Shown here in pieces: positions 24,079-35,816 of a stretch of DNA of 64,000 nucleotides (within the stretch, counting starts at the first letter, position 1; each line of letters begins with the position of its first letter). A program made the position numbers and the translations under genes. This stretch comes from Lichtheimia corymbifera B2541. Taxonomy: Eukaryota; Mucoromycota; Mucoromycetes; Mucorales; Lichtheimiaceae. The notes under the pieces are model-generated. The model saw nothing but the letters and a program-made list of their open reading frames with translations, was not told the origin of the DNA and searched no databases. The stretch covers positions 62,001-126,000 of the forward strand of contig JNEU01000924.1 in assembly GCA_000697475.1 (NCBI GenBank). The letters run 5' to 3'.

Positions 24079-27000
24079 ATGCAAGCCAGTCCAGTTTCTC
24101 CTCCAGACGTAAAACCCAATACAAAGCAGCAAAAGCGGCGCAGAAGAAGACGTCAGCATCGCAAAAAGAAAAAACAAGAAGGGTTAGTTCCTAAGAAACC
24201 AACCCATCTCGACCTTACCGATTTGACAAGGTATGATGCCCTATCTCCTATACGTTTGCTATCCAAGTTTAACGCATCCATTCTATGCATAGCGAGGCAT
24301 CAGCATTAGAACGCCAATTGGGAGAGTTACAAGCCCAGTTGAAAATCAACCATGCCAATATGCCAGGAAAAGAACAAGGTCGTCGTGCCAATGCCATAGC
24401 AGCAGAACAAATTACAGCCACCGAAGATGAAATCGATTATGTTCGCAAGAGGTAAGTAACATGATTATCCAAATAGATGCAAAACACTCATCATGGGATA
24501 CAATAGCCTCAAATCCATCTATGGTCGCATCCTGACAGAAGATATCACCTATGCTGCATCCCATCACATTGAAGACAAATTATGGCGCTACATTTGCTAC
24601 CCCAACATTGAAGAAGTTCGCAGCAAATTACGCAAGGTATGACAAGGAGATGATAGAATTGAGGATGACTTTTTGCTCACTGCGGCTGCTGCGGTAGTTG
24701 AATGGTGCAACTGATCAAGCGACTCGTGACCGATTACAAAAACAACTCTTGAAACGTATCGACAGCAATTACAAGTTTTATCGAGAACTCAACACCAAAA
24801 TCAAGGCAGATCATCATGTCGACCTCAAAACCATTGGAATCGGTAAGGCATTCATCACCCAGCATTGATGGGATGCTAATAGCCACTCTGCCATAGACTT
24901 GTTTCGTCAAACAGGAGACGACCAGATTGCCATCATCCTTCAATCCAACTACATATGTATGGGCGACATTGCTCGATACCGTGCCTCTGCTGTGGATAAG
25001 CAATCAAGTGGCGAACAATGGAAACTTGCCAAGGAATGTTATCAGAAAGCAGCCGAAGTCTATCGCTTTAGTGGCAAACCCTATTCACAACTGGCACTCG
25101 TGTCCATTTCCAACGGCAGTGTAATCGATGTTGTATGGTATTATTGCATGAGGTAAGACACAAGCAGCAGCATGGATGGCAAAAGATAGCTCATGGATGG
25201 TTCTAGTTTGGCCATGAAACACCCATCCACAGTTGGCCGAGACAATCTGCGTGCCTTTTATTCCAAGATCCGCTTCTCAACTCAAAAGGAACCTGATGTC
25301 AAGAGTGGCACGAAGCTCATATCACATTTTGTTGAATCATTTCTCCAATTACATCGACAAGTCATGTTTGGTGGTGAGGAATTAAGGTATATATATATAT
25401 ATATTTATGTTTGCCATTTTTGAATACAATGAAAAGCTAAACAATGATGACCATTATACTAGCTCATTGAATGTACCAGCTTCGTTACTTGATACAGTCA
25501 TTTCCAATGTGATTGCTACCGCCACAGCCGAAGATGAATCATCCGATGACATTCCAAAAGTGATCAGCTCCACACTTCACGTATTGAAAAACATGCTGAC
25601 TCGTACCACCGTCATTCTTGTTATCACCATTTGGCATCTTGGAGAACGAATGAAAAGCAAAGGTATATAAAAGAGACATCAAAGTAAAGCATGTGGGTCC
25701 TTATATATCATTGGATTAGGCAACGCATCACAATGGCCACAGCTCCAATCAGCACAAATGCGTATCTTGGAATATGGGTTTAAGATTTTCACGGATCTTT
25801 TGAAAGCGGTCGAATCAGCCAGTCATGCCAAGGACAAGATGAGTGAAGAAAAATACAATCGATTGAGCTATATGGTGGATTATGCGTTATTGTCAGGCCT
25901 CTCCATCTGGTGCACGTTCCTTGCCAACAACATGCACGTGATTTCCCAATATTGTACGAGCACTGATATGCGCGGTGCACGCGATAATGAACGCCGTACG
26001 CTGGTAAAGGCGATCCAAGCGTTTTCTTCTTGTCTTATTGCCCATCCCATGTTCCCTGATCCTGTTATGCACGTACTGCCACCAACCTATCCAATTTCTG
26101 AAGATCTCACTTTACTTGGTGTTGTCCCTTTCGCTCGATTCCATGGGACAGTGGACTACTTTAAAGAAGTGGATTACAGTGAAGCGGATGAAGCAAGTGT
26201 GGATGCAAGGCGTAATATCCGTTGGGGCCGTGTACGTGAATTGATACGCAAGATTGCAGAGTCCACGGTAAGCTAACTAGTGATCCATGCGTGTATGGGT
26301 ATGTGAAGAAGCTAACTAATCTTTTATTCACAGGCATTTGATTTTGTGCAATACAACAAGAATGAGCAAAAGTATACTGTACTCGATGAAAATGCAAAGG
26401 TAACGTATTATCAGGCAACCAAAGATATGCGGGTTACTGACACTGGAGCTTTTGCAGCGTCAACAACAGAATCGATTTATGAAAGCTTTGGCGACTCAGA
26501 GGTTGATGGAGCAAGTATCATCCTTGGAAAAGAATGTGAATCGCATGCACTTGTCAGCTGGACTTCCGCCTAGTGGCAAACCAGAAGTATACACGGTCGT
26601 ATTGGATGTCACTGCCTTCTTGGATGGTCTCAGTAAAGTGAAAAAGTGGGCCAATCAAACACTCAACCCCAACAATCGTACCCAAGGCAGTATTCTCGAA
26701 GTCATTGTTCCTCTCGAAAGTAAGCTGTCAATGATGGATCATTGTGTGTTTCCATGAAACTAATTTTTTTTCTTTCCTTTTGCCCTTCAGCCATCGATGC
26801 CTTGGATTTCCACAAGAAAGGATCATCACATATGAATATGCAGGCGCGTGAGTCGATTCGCTACATTGATCAACATTTGGCCGAGGAGAAGCCTACCAAT
26901 GCATCGTATATGCGTACACAAAAGTTGAGCGAGCAATTGAGTGATTGGGCCCAAGCTGAGGATTATTGGATTGGAGAAGAATCTCGTGCCAATATTGTCG

Positions 27001-27473
27001 ACACGCTATTATCAGATGATGAGGATGAAGAACAGTCTGCCAATCCAGCTGATGACTCTGATGCCGAGTCAGTTGCAAGTGAAGAATTATTCAAGTCTCG
27101 ACGACGACGTGGTGGTGGTGAAGATGAAAGTTCTGAAGAAGAAGAAGAAGAGAGCTCTGAAGAAGAGGAAGAAGAAAGTGAAAGCGAGGATGAATGTAGC
27201 CAAGAAGACGATGAAGATGCCGAAGAAGACCAACCTATCGAGTTCAAGCAAGTGCCACGAGCCTACATTCCTATTATCAGCTGCATGCTCTATTATCTCA
27301 AGGAACATTTGGTGCTAGTGACCAATGATGAAAACTTGGCATGGTGGGCTGAGATGTTTGGTGATCCCGAGACAGGACGACGTCTCTGTGTCAAAACGGT
27401 GGATGAATGGGATCAAAGTGTCCGCAACATGAGCTTCGGCAAAGCATATACACATTCTTGGAAAAAGAGATAG
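24079..27473 (+). CDS. EST1/SMG5-7-like protein with C-terminal PIN-like domain
   Basis: Eleven exons (24079-24230, 24293-24451, 24507-24636, 24698-24842, 24897-25152, 25207-25386, 25463-25662, 25720-26267, 26334-26399, 26458-26719, 26791-27473) sum to 926 codons plus stop. After a Lys/Arg-rich start, a 14-3-3-like/TPR EST1 region follows (IYGRILTEDITYAASHHIED, WRYICYPN, CMGDIARYRA, YQKAAEVYRFSGKPYSQLAL). The C-terminus is PIN-like: VVLDVTAFLDGLSKVKKW, VIVPLETIDALDFHKKG, MLYYLKEHLVLVTNDENL. EST1/SMG proteins act in telomerase recruitment or nonsense-mediated decay; SMG6 cuts mRNA with its PIN domain. The third acidic site appears replaced (YIPIISCML), and a Glu/Asp/Ser insert of about 45 residues splits the domain. 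The 3' end faces eL14 with 31 bases between stops. Confidence 0.88.
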
Positions 27474-27504
27474 ATCTTTTTTATTTGAACAAGGCGATAT
27501 GTAT

Positions 27505-28216
27505 TTAAGCCTTCTTCAAGGCAGCAGCGACAGTAGAGTTGACGGCAACGCGACGCTAAAGAAAGAGTAATAATCATCAATGATCCATCCCAATTCAATA
27601 AACAATCTTTATATATATTTACCTTGTTCTTGAGCTTTTGAACCTTGAAACGATCAAAGTCAGACAAGTTGGCACGAACTTGGCGTTGAGCAAGCTTTTG
27701 AGCCCAAGCAGACTTGGCCCAGGTGTTAAGAGTGTCGTTCTTCTCGAGGCACTTCTTGACAGTGCTTTGACCAGCGTTACGGGGAAGACCCTTGACAACG
27801 AGGTTGGTGAGAGTCAAGTGACGGAGAGTCCAGGCTTGACGAGCGACACCGGTGGTGGGACCATCAATGAGGACCTATAGCAGTTATATATGAATTGCTG
27901 CTGCTGGGTATGTATGTATGTGTGTGTTGTGCGTATCGATTGGAATGGTACTTACACGCTTGTGGTCGACAATGTCAATAATGACAGCCAACTTGTTGTT
28001 GTTGAGGAGGACGACACGGCCAACTTCGACTTGACGCTTGAAAGAACCTTGCTGTAATGGCCATTGACAATGGAAGAAAAATTGGCAGGTGAGTATCCAT
28101 CTTTTCCATCAATCCATCCATCCATTCTTTTACAATAACATCCATCCATCCTTCATTGCGCTATCCTTCACTTGTTCACATCCCTTCACCCATCCATAAC
28201 TTGTACTTACCACCAT
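27505..28216 (-). CDS. 60S ribosomal protein eL14
   Basis: Four exons (28211-28216, 27956-28051, 27623-27874, 27505-27555) give 134 residues, the normal eL14 size. The first coding exon is just ATG GTG. The sequence runs MVQGSFKRQVEVGRVVLLNN, then VLIDGPTTGVARQAWTLRHL and ends RRVAVNSTVAAALKKA. The KOW-like N-terminal fold and the basic C-terminal helix are as in eL14 of other fungi. It is a structural protein of the large ribosomal subunit. It lies in tandem downstream of uL30 with 351 bases between, and its 3' end nearly meets the EST1-like gene. Confidence 0.95.
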
Positions 28217-28567
28217 GGTGTATGACAACTAGAAAAGGGAGGTCGCCTGGGTTCACATCCTCTCAGCTCTTTTACCGGACAGCTTCCAATTGGCTGATTT
28301 TGCCTCAGCTCTTTTTCCTCGTCCCCGTGCCTGGGTTCACGCATGAACATTGGGGATCCTTTCACATATTCATTCATTAGCCACATTTACTCCAAAATGA
28401 AATTGAGTCTTCTATTATCATATATTTTATTCTCTACTTTATAATAAACTACTAGCTCATTGATTCCACACCATGCCTTCTATCCAATCCAAAAGTCAAT
28501 TACAATAAATATATGTACGTGATGAGCAAAGACGCTTTATTAAAGATGAAAGGAAGAATGAATATGT
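28217..28567 (-). promoter_or_regulatory. eL14 promoter with duplicated motifs
   Basis: This gene-free stretch precedes eL14. The plus strand carries GCCTGGGTTCAC twice (28245-28256 and 28329-28340) and TCAGCTCTTTT twice (28263-28273 and 28305-28315), arranged symmetrically with the second pair nested inside the first. No named ribosomal-protein element (HomolD, Rap1 site) was recognised. A regulatory role is inferred from the exact duplication. Confidence 0.45.
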
Positions 28568-29807
28568 TTAGTTCATGGCCTGAACGAGCTTGTTGATGTG
28601 CTCCTCACGGTTGCCATAGTCACCACCCTCGATGAAGTGGTTGAACTTGCGAGTGTGCCACATGTTGTTGGGGTTGGAGAGCTTGAAGGGCCACAAAAAG
28701 TTGTTGGCTTCCTTAAAGTGGGGACCGACGGTAGCAATCTCGTGGATCAAATCCTCAACACAGATGATGTTGTACTTGCCAAGAGCAGCCTTGATAACGG
28801 CGTTATCGTGGATAGGGATACGTTGGCCGTTGACCTTGGCGTAACCACGCTTGTAGATGACTTCACGGATGGTCTTCAAGTTGGGGTAACCATAGGTGAC
28901 ATAGGGTTGGATCAATTGAAGCATCTCACTGGTAGCCTTGTTGAGACGGATGAAGACACCATTGTTGATTTGCAAAAGACGGAACAATTGCATAACCTTG
29001 CGAGGCTTGGGAGGGATGTTGTTGATACCACGGATACGGACAACAAAGACAAGCTTGGGTTGAGCAGGGACATAGTAGTTGCCGTTGGACTTGGCTTGAC
29101 GACGAAGAGCAATCTCCTTACGTTCAGCAGCCTCGTACTCCTTGGCGTACTTGCGAGCACGCTCAAAGATCTCACGGCGGTTGGCACGTTGGGCCTATTA
29201 ATTCCAAATAGCATAGGTTAGATGATATGATTTCCCAACAACAACAATATATATCATTGTGTGCACACATAGATGTGAATCCGCCACTTGGTGCTTCAGC
29301 CCCGAAAGATGGTTAACAGTTGACAGCATCGCTCCATCGCTAGTCGCTTGGGTTTGATCCCGGATATCATCATAGTGCAATTCAAGAGTACACACACATA
29401 CGCATGCACACAATGATACTTGTATATATCCACCCCACCAACACTTGCCTTCTTGAGCTCAGCCTTCTTGGTGGCAGCAGCTTCAGCAGCCTTGGCATCA
29501 GCCTTGTTCTTCTTGAGAAGAGTCTCAGGGACCTGAACGTCCTTGACAGTGGGAACGGAGCTATACGAATTCGTCAGTAGCTGATACGTTGACAAGATCA
29601 AAGAAGAAAAAAAAAGTCATAAAACGCGCATTCAAGGCCCATGGTACGACATTGGGATCAACACGTCAAGTAGGAATCGCACACCCCCATTTTCGTTGAA
29701 TGTTGAAATAGTCGACACAATGAACCGAATGTACGTTTGAAAACGATAAAGGCAAAAGTGGGAAAAGAGTGGTTGCCAGGGAGACGAGCTACTTACTAGG
29801 CGACCAT
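28568..29807 (-). CDS. 60S ribosomal protein uL30 (L7)
   Basis: Exons 29797-29807, 29449-29560 and 28568-29194 give 249 residues. The first coding exon is 11 bases (ATG GTC GCC TA). The eukaryote-specific N-terminal helix ([19 protein letters not shown], then [17 protein letters not shown]) precedes the uL30 fold ([37 protein letters not shown], ending [19 protein letters not shown]). It is a structural protein of the large subunit. The second intron has a GC donor (AAG|GCAAGT) because only that junction keeps phase 0. That 254-base intron hosts a C/D snoRNA. Confidence 0.95.
29289..29380 (-). ncRNA. Intronic C/D-box snoRNA, predicted to guide 25S rRNA methylation (snR39b-like)
   Basis: On the minus strand, within uL30 intron 2, box C ATGATGA (29367-29373) and box D CTGA (29296-29299) are 67 bases apart. 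Immediately upstream of box D the guide is complementary, over 13 bases (29301-29313), to CCCGAAAGATGGT, a universally conserved stretch of large-subunit rRNA. The fifth base upstream of box D pairs with the G of CCCG, which I equate with yeast Gm805, the snR39b target. Yeast RPL7 (uL30) introns are known snoRNA hosts, which supports the call. The terminal stem is short. Confidence 0.75.
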
Positions 29808-30010
29808 GACCGAACTGGGAAAAAGAGGAGGAACTCACTCACGAAAAACTCTTCCGCTACAATAAAATTTTCGCTTTCGCAGTCGCAGTATCGGCAAATC
29901 AACTCTTCAGGCTGCTTCTCCTCCTTTATTAACGCCGATAGACACACATCCATATCACTTTTAGAAATATAACATTTGCAAAGATCATATCATTTATAAT
30001 AAAAGATAAC

Positions 30011-31461
30011 TCAATTCTCGAGAAAATCATTATAAATCATGAGGTTTGGTGTATCACGAGGGATGTTTGTAAGCATGTTGCGAGTGGCAGTTTTGAGGAT
30101 CTTGTCCTTGATGACCTTGGGGGAGACATCATCGCCCTTTTCCATGCTCAAAAAGTACGCAGCGAGACCAGCCACATGGGGAGATGCCATGGATGTGCCT
30201 AAATGCATCATATAAGTTGTATATCATACAAAGGATTCAGCATTGTATGGTACCTGAGATGGTGTTTGTGCCATAGTTGCCGTTATTCCATACAGACATG
30301 ATATCTTGGCCAGGAGCAAATACATCAACGCAAGGGCCATAGTTTGAAAAGTAAGCACGTTGATCACGTAGATTGGTCGCACCCACAGTGATAGCTTGCT
30401 CTGCAGCGGCAGGTGAATATTGACAGGCATCACGACCATCATTGCCGGCAGCTACTGCAAATACAACACCACTCTCCACAGCCTTCAATTCCATGCAATG
30501 TTAGTGTTATAATAAAATATGACTTGCATAATATGACACATACGCTATTGACAGCTTGATCCAATGCACGTGATTTGCCACCACCGAGACTCATGTTGGC
30601 AACTGCACCTTTATACCGAGCACCATTCTTTTTAGCTTGTTCTCGATCAGCACGGCTCTTTTCAATAACCCAGTTGATGCCTGCAAGCACATCTGAGTTG
30701 CTGCCGGAACCTTGAGCACTGAGAACCTTAACAGCGACCGGCATAGCTTGTTTGGCAACACCAAAACGACGACCTGCAATGGTACCTGCACAATGTGACC
30801 CATGACCATTTCCATCTGTGTCACCATCGCTTGCAAAAGTGGCACCCCAAGAGGCTCGACCTTCAAAATCAACATGATTGATGTTGATACCGGTATCAAC
30901 AACAAACACATTGATACCATCACCGCCGTTTTCATCATGCGGATACTTGTTAAAAGTCCACAACGAAATACCACGCCGATGGGAAATACGTGCCAATCCC
31001 CAAGGAGCATTGCGTTGAAGCTCAGAGGCATACACCATCGAATCATGTTCCACGTAGGCTACCTCAGGTGAACTGCGTATTTGTTGAATCATGGTGGGCG
31101 AGAAGCGACCTGAATATCCTTTCCATCCATTCTGATGGTACGTTTGGCGGATGCCCATTTCCATGTCATCAAGAAGCTCCTCGTCAATGCTGCTACGCTT
31201 CATCTTGCTGAAATTTGTTACCCAGTGGCAGTGTGCATGAGCATCCACATGGTCTTTCAGCACGATGATATAGGAATCCTTGATGATCTCGGTGTCAGAA
31301 GAACGATACAAGGGTGCAAGCAAGCCGTCATGGCTGTTATCGCCGCCACCAATACCACGCCATGGATCAAAAAAGGTTGCTGGAATCGAGGCTGCAGCTG
31401 CTACGGTCGTACTGGCAGCTAAAACAAGAACGGATGAAGCAAAGATGGATATGTTGACCAT
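30011..31461 (-). CDS. Subtilisin-like serine protease (proteinase K/cerevisin family S8)
   Basis: Exons 30544-31461, 30254-30482 and 30011-30198 give 444 residues. A signal peptide (MVNISIFASSVLVLAASTTV) and an I9-type propeptide (SYIIVLKDHVDAHAHCHWV ... SSPEVAYVEHDS) precede the catalytic domain. The triad is intact: Asp in VFVVDTGIN (~189), His in GNGHGSHCAGT (~220) and Ser in GTSMASPHVAG (~385); the oxyanion region AVAAGND is present. The family acts as extracellular or vacuolar proteases that mature by self-cleavage. The absence of a long C-terminal extension fits cerevisin or a secreted form; localisation is not decided. A TATA box lies 47 bases before the ATG. Confidence 0.93.
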
Positions 31462-31507
31462 ATTGTTTTAGGACAAACGAAATGAAAACAAGTTAAAGAT
31501 TAGTGCC

Positions 31508-31516
31508 CTTTATATA
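31508..31516 (-). promoter_or_regulatory. TATA box of the subtilase gene
   Basis: The minus strand reads TATATAAAG 47-55 bases upstream of the ATG at 31461, which implies a short 5' leader. Confidence 0.6.
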
Positions 31517-33478
31517 GGTTGCTTCTTCCATTCCAGAACAAGACCCATTCAACTATACTAGTGTTTCATGTTGTCTTGAAACATCAGGGTCAACAACCAT
31601 GGTTACGGTTTTCAGGTGACAGGTTCTTTTTCTTTTACTATAGCCTTTCATTGTTGCAAATATTGGAAAGAGCATATATATCATATACCCACCTCAATGC
31701 TTCTTCTAGAGAAAGGACGCCATTATAAAGAAGGAATCGACAACTGACAATCACTCATCAGTTACCTGTCAACGATATGCAATGATCATGTGTGGGAAAA
31801 CTAGGATGGATATAATGGTGTCATGGTTGATATGCAGCAAAATGAAATATACACATGTTTTCGCTTGTGGTAAGTGGTCTTCAGGCTTCGAGTCCTTCTC
31901 AGCAAATTATGCTCTGCGCTCGCTCTTGCCCCCATGCGTCCTTTGACAAGCACATTCTGTCTCCTCCATATTATCTTTTTGGCATGGTATCGATGGTCAA
32001 TGTCACCAAAAAGGGATTTCCCGATTCTTTTCCTTGGTCTATGTAATGTTGTCCTCCTCTTGCAAACGTACGAGGTATGGATGCGGATCATTATATTGCT
32101 ATAATTTGTAAGCGGTTCGCTACTCAAAGACATTTCACTATACAAGCTAAAACAACAATGGGTACTCTACAAAGGATGCATCAAACAATGAACACAAATC
32201 ATAAAGCAGCGAAGAGCTGCCATGATTACACGACAAAGACCATCCAATCCATGGGATTCTCAAGACCTCTCTTCTTGACACGTATCAAGCGATGTTGATG
32301 ACATGTGCGATAAAGAAAAGGCATGCTGGGGTGGCAAGCATGCGGCCACAGACATGAGAATTATCCACGCAAGAAAAGGATGCCGTGATTGGTCAACATC
32401 TTGGCATACTAGGTCGAACGAGCTGCAAAGTCAACAACCGATAGATCCACGCGAAGCCCTTTTGCAGGTGGCATAAATGGGCATTGTTTTCATTATTTGA
32501 GCGTTGGATGCAAGTAGCTGCACAGCATTCTTTTTTGATTGTTTATTGACCCAGCCTTATTGTGTTGTTGTTGTTGTTGTCTTATTGACTGAAGCAAGCC
32601 AAGTATCCTTATCAGGTGCTGCCATGAATGAAATATGCAATATTACATGTGCATGTGTGGTGATGTTCCAATGATGATGCCCACAGTTGTATCCAACCAA
32701 AAGTCAGTGCGCAGCCATAATGGTGATGGAGAGGTGGTGACGATGATGGTGTTGATGACTCGGGCAAGATGAAAATCGGACTGGGTGGATAGCCACATTC
32801 GTTGTTGCTGCGAGACAGAAATTAGGTGCATGCGTTGCATGCGTCGTTATGTGCACATGACTTGTTTGCGTTGCATCATGCTGCTGCTGCTTGGAAGAGG
32901 AACCTAGACCATCACCACTTTTTTGCATGGTCCGTTCATCGGGATATCCATTTTTGCTCGATAAGGTTTCACAAGCTGAGCCTTATTATTTCATGGTCTC
33001 GCTTGGTTGTACACACATCCACTCACACACGCATTTTGATTATGCTCAACCACGATGATGTATCACACAACGGCAACCTTTAATCCGAATATACAGAATT
33101 GATTGTTTGAAATAGTGTTGAGGTTTGGGGGTGGATTAAGCTTGTATGATGATGATGATGAAATGTTGCCATCATCCAACTCGGACACCGCTGCGTGTAT
33201 GTGTCAAAGATGATTGGTGGTGATAGTAAGCTTATGCCTCAAGCCCGACTTGGTATCGATGGAGAGATATCCTTTGATGGTCCATTAATAGAGTATATAG
33301 TAAGCGATATGGATAGGTAATACATACATCAAGCTTATGAGATATTACCCAAGGGTGTCATCATTATTGTTGAAAGAACAAGGGAAAAAGAAAGACATCT
33401 TTCGGAGCAACAATGCAGTTCATGCAATAAGCATCGTCCTTTACACTTCACTTTACCGAAAATCTTATCCCCAACACT
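31517..33478. other. Large intergenic region, no gene seen
   Basis: Almost 2 kb separate the subtilase promoter from the LMBRD1 gene. Open frames on both strands have no motif or splice continuity. No tRNA-like fold was recognised. Confidence 0.5.
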
Positions 33479-35816
33479 ATGCCTGCCGTCGTTGGAATAG
33501 CTTGGACAGTGTATGGCATTGTCACTGCAGTACGTCTTTAATGTTCATTTCATTCCTTCAATGGGCAACTAACAACTTGGGCATTAGAGCCTCTTCTTTT
33601 TCAGCGTTGGATTCACACGCTACTACCAGCACAAACGAGAATCAGAACCATTTGCAACCATTGTCACCATTCTGGCGCTGACCTTGGTGCTTGCAACACT
33701 AGCACTTGTACCCATCGATATCTTCCTTGTATCCTCAACTGTGGACTCTGATACGGGCATGAAAAAGTCTTGGGCCGATCCAGATACTATCTTTTGGATG
33801 ACGCTTACCGTGCAGATCGTTTATTATGGTACGTAAACTAATGCATATACATATGTGTGTGTTCTTGTACCAATATACAACCTATTGATATAGTGTGCTA
33901 TGGCTTGATTGCATTCTTCATCTTTTTCCTTATCCCATTTGCTTACTTTTACTACGAGGAATATGACGAGGACCAAACACGACGGCAACGAGCGAGCAGT
34001 GCCATGCGATATACGTCATTCTTCATTGTTATCTCGGTCTTATTGTTCTTGTTTGGATTATTCGTCAAGCCAAGTCATAGACCACCCAAACTTGATCTCG
34101 ATTGGTTGGAGAAGCTATTGACAGAAAGCAGTAAGTGAATGTGCATATCATCTATATCCGAGTTGATATTCATTGGGGTGTAATAGATGGAGAAAAGTCA
34201 CTTTCCTTCTTGGTTGCCTGCCTATTCTTTCTCGGGATGGTGGTCTTTGTTGTTTACACAGTGAGTAAATGGTGATATGTGTGGGTGGGACAGCATCAAA
34301 ATGATCGCCTGTACCAGGCAAGCCCAGTTTCTTTGTGCGAGTATTGACACGATTCGGCGAAAACTTTGTGATCTTTTAGGCACCTGGATTATCTATTCTG
34401 CCATTCAACTTGATCAAAGGACGTCGTCGCATTGAAGCTGAAACCGAAGATGTGGATAATAGCCTGGCAGTGAACCGTGAACGCCAACGAGAAATTCAAG
34501 CTCATTACGCAGGGACCAACAAGCCGATCAGTAGCCGTGACCAGCGTGAGCTCGATAATCTGGATGATGAAGAAAGGTACTGTGTGCAACCAACGCGACA
34601 GCTTGATACTTGTGTGACACTCATGTGGCACGTACCATCTCCATGTGTATCTTTTTAGGATTTTGACACGACGTATGCGAACCATTCAAGAGGATCAAGC
34701 TAGCGTTTTTCATCGTATCTTACGAGCACTAAGGCCATTCGAGGTAGGAAGCTACTGTACAGCAGACAGATGCAATGTAACAGGCGGAATGATTAACATG
34801 CTGCAACCTTTTTTTTTGTTGCTGCGTTTAGGTGATAATTGGATTGTTATTACTCGTATTGACACTGGTCCTGGTGGCTTCGATTTTCTTGACCATGTGA
34901 GTAAAAAATCTGTGGAGTTATTGAAGCACAAAGAAAAACTAAATTGATTTGCATGCAATAATATGCAAGTGTGGACAAGATTACTTATTCCGTATGCGGC
35001 AACAAGTGTGGATACATTATCAGCCATCCGGATCTGTTCAACCCGATCAACTTTATTTTGGTGGAGCTTGCAAAGGTGTTTCCGCTTGATTATGTTTTCA
35101 TGGTGCTTGTGGTCGTGTATTTCTTTATGGCTACCATGTCGGGTATCATCACCATTGGCGTCCGATTCTTGTGGGTTGCACTGTTTCGTATTCGCAAAAG
35201 TGCACCCATGCCACAGGGCTTGCTTTTCGCGTCGGTGCTCCTTATGTTGGCTCTACTCGCGCTCAATTATTCTCTCACAGCGGTAGTTGCGCCTGGTTAT
35301 GCTCATTTTGGAAGTCAGGTTTATGTAAGTGAATTTGAATGTCATGAGACGATTAAGAATATGTGCTGACATGATTGCTGCAGTGTAATTATACGGAAGG
35401 AGGTCAGCGGGATTGCAGCGAACATACGGAGAAAATCGTGCCGTGCGATATTTATGCACCAACTGGTAAGCAGTGTAGAGAAATAAAGTTGACGATGGGA
35501 GATGTGTATTTGAAGCTGCAATGCAAAGATCCAACTAACGACATTAACTCTTATAGAAATTTGCACGCCGACGATTGCATCGACTTTGATTGATCGGATC
35601 ACGGTCAACACGCCGTTCTTTGGTATCGTCTTTTACTACTCACAGTGGGCGTTTGTTGTGATCTTTGTACTCGGATTCATCGTGGCACTCTTCCGACAAC
35701 CACGCGACAATGCTGATGTGGATTCAGAAGACGTGGAGCAAGAAGAACAAGGCTTATTGGAACGCAACGCAAGACATCATTATGGAGGAGCAAACACTAG
35801 CACCAATAACACATGA
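33479..35816 (+). CDS. LMBRD1-type lysosomal/vacuolar cobalamin transporter homologue
   Basis: Ten exons (33479-33529, 33588-33828, 33894-34130, 34187-34260, 34380-34576, 34659-34743, 34832-34896, 34970-35324, 35384-35465, 35557-35816) keep frame and give 548 residues, the family length. About nine hydrophobic segments are visible. Diagnostic stretches are ALVPIDIFLVSSTVDSDTGM, VDKITYSVCGNKCGYIISHP, VFPLDYVFMVLVVVYFFMAT and RKSAPMPQGLLFASVLLM. In animals LMBRD1 exports vitamin B12 from lysosomes together with ABCD4. The acidic tail ends with EQEEQGLLERN, a likely dileucine sorting signal. The role in this fungus is inferred from homology. Confidence 0.92.

Noticed and set aside
28598..29221. 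207-codon plus-strand frame opposite uL30
   Set aside because: It is the antisense shadow of the strongly biased uL30 coding sequence.
29341..29365. tRNA-like T-loop (GGGTTTGATCCC)
   Set aside because: No matching acceptor, D or anticodon arms; the sequence belongs to the intronic C/D snoRNA.
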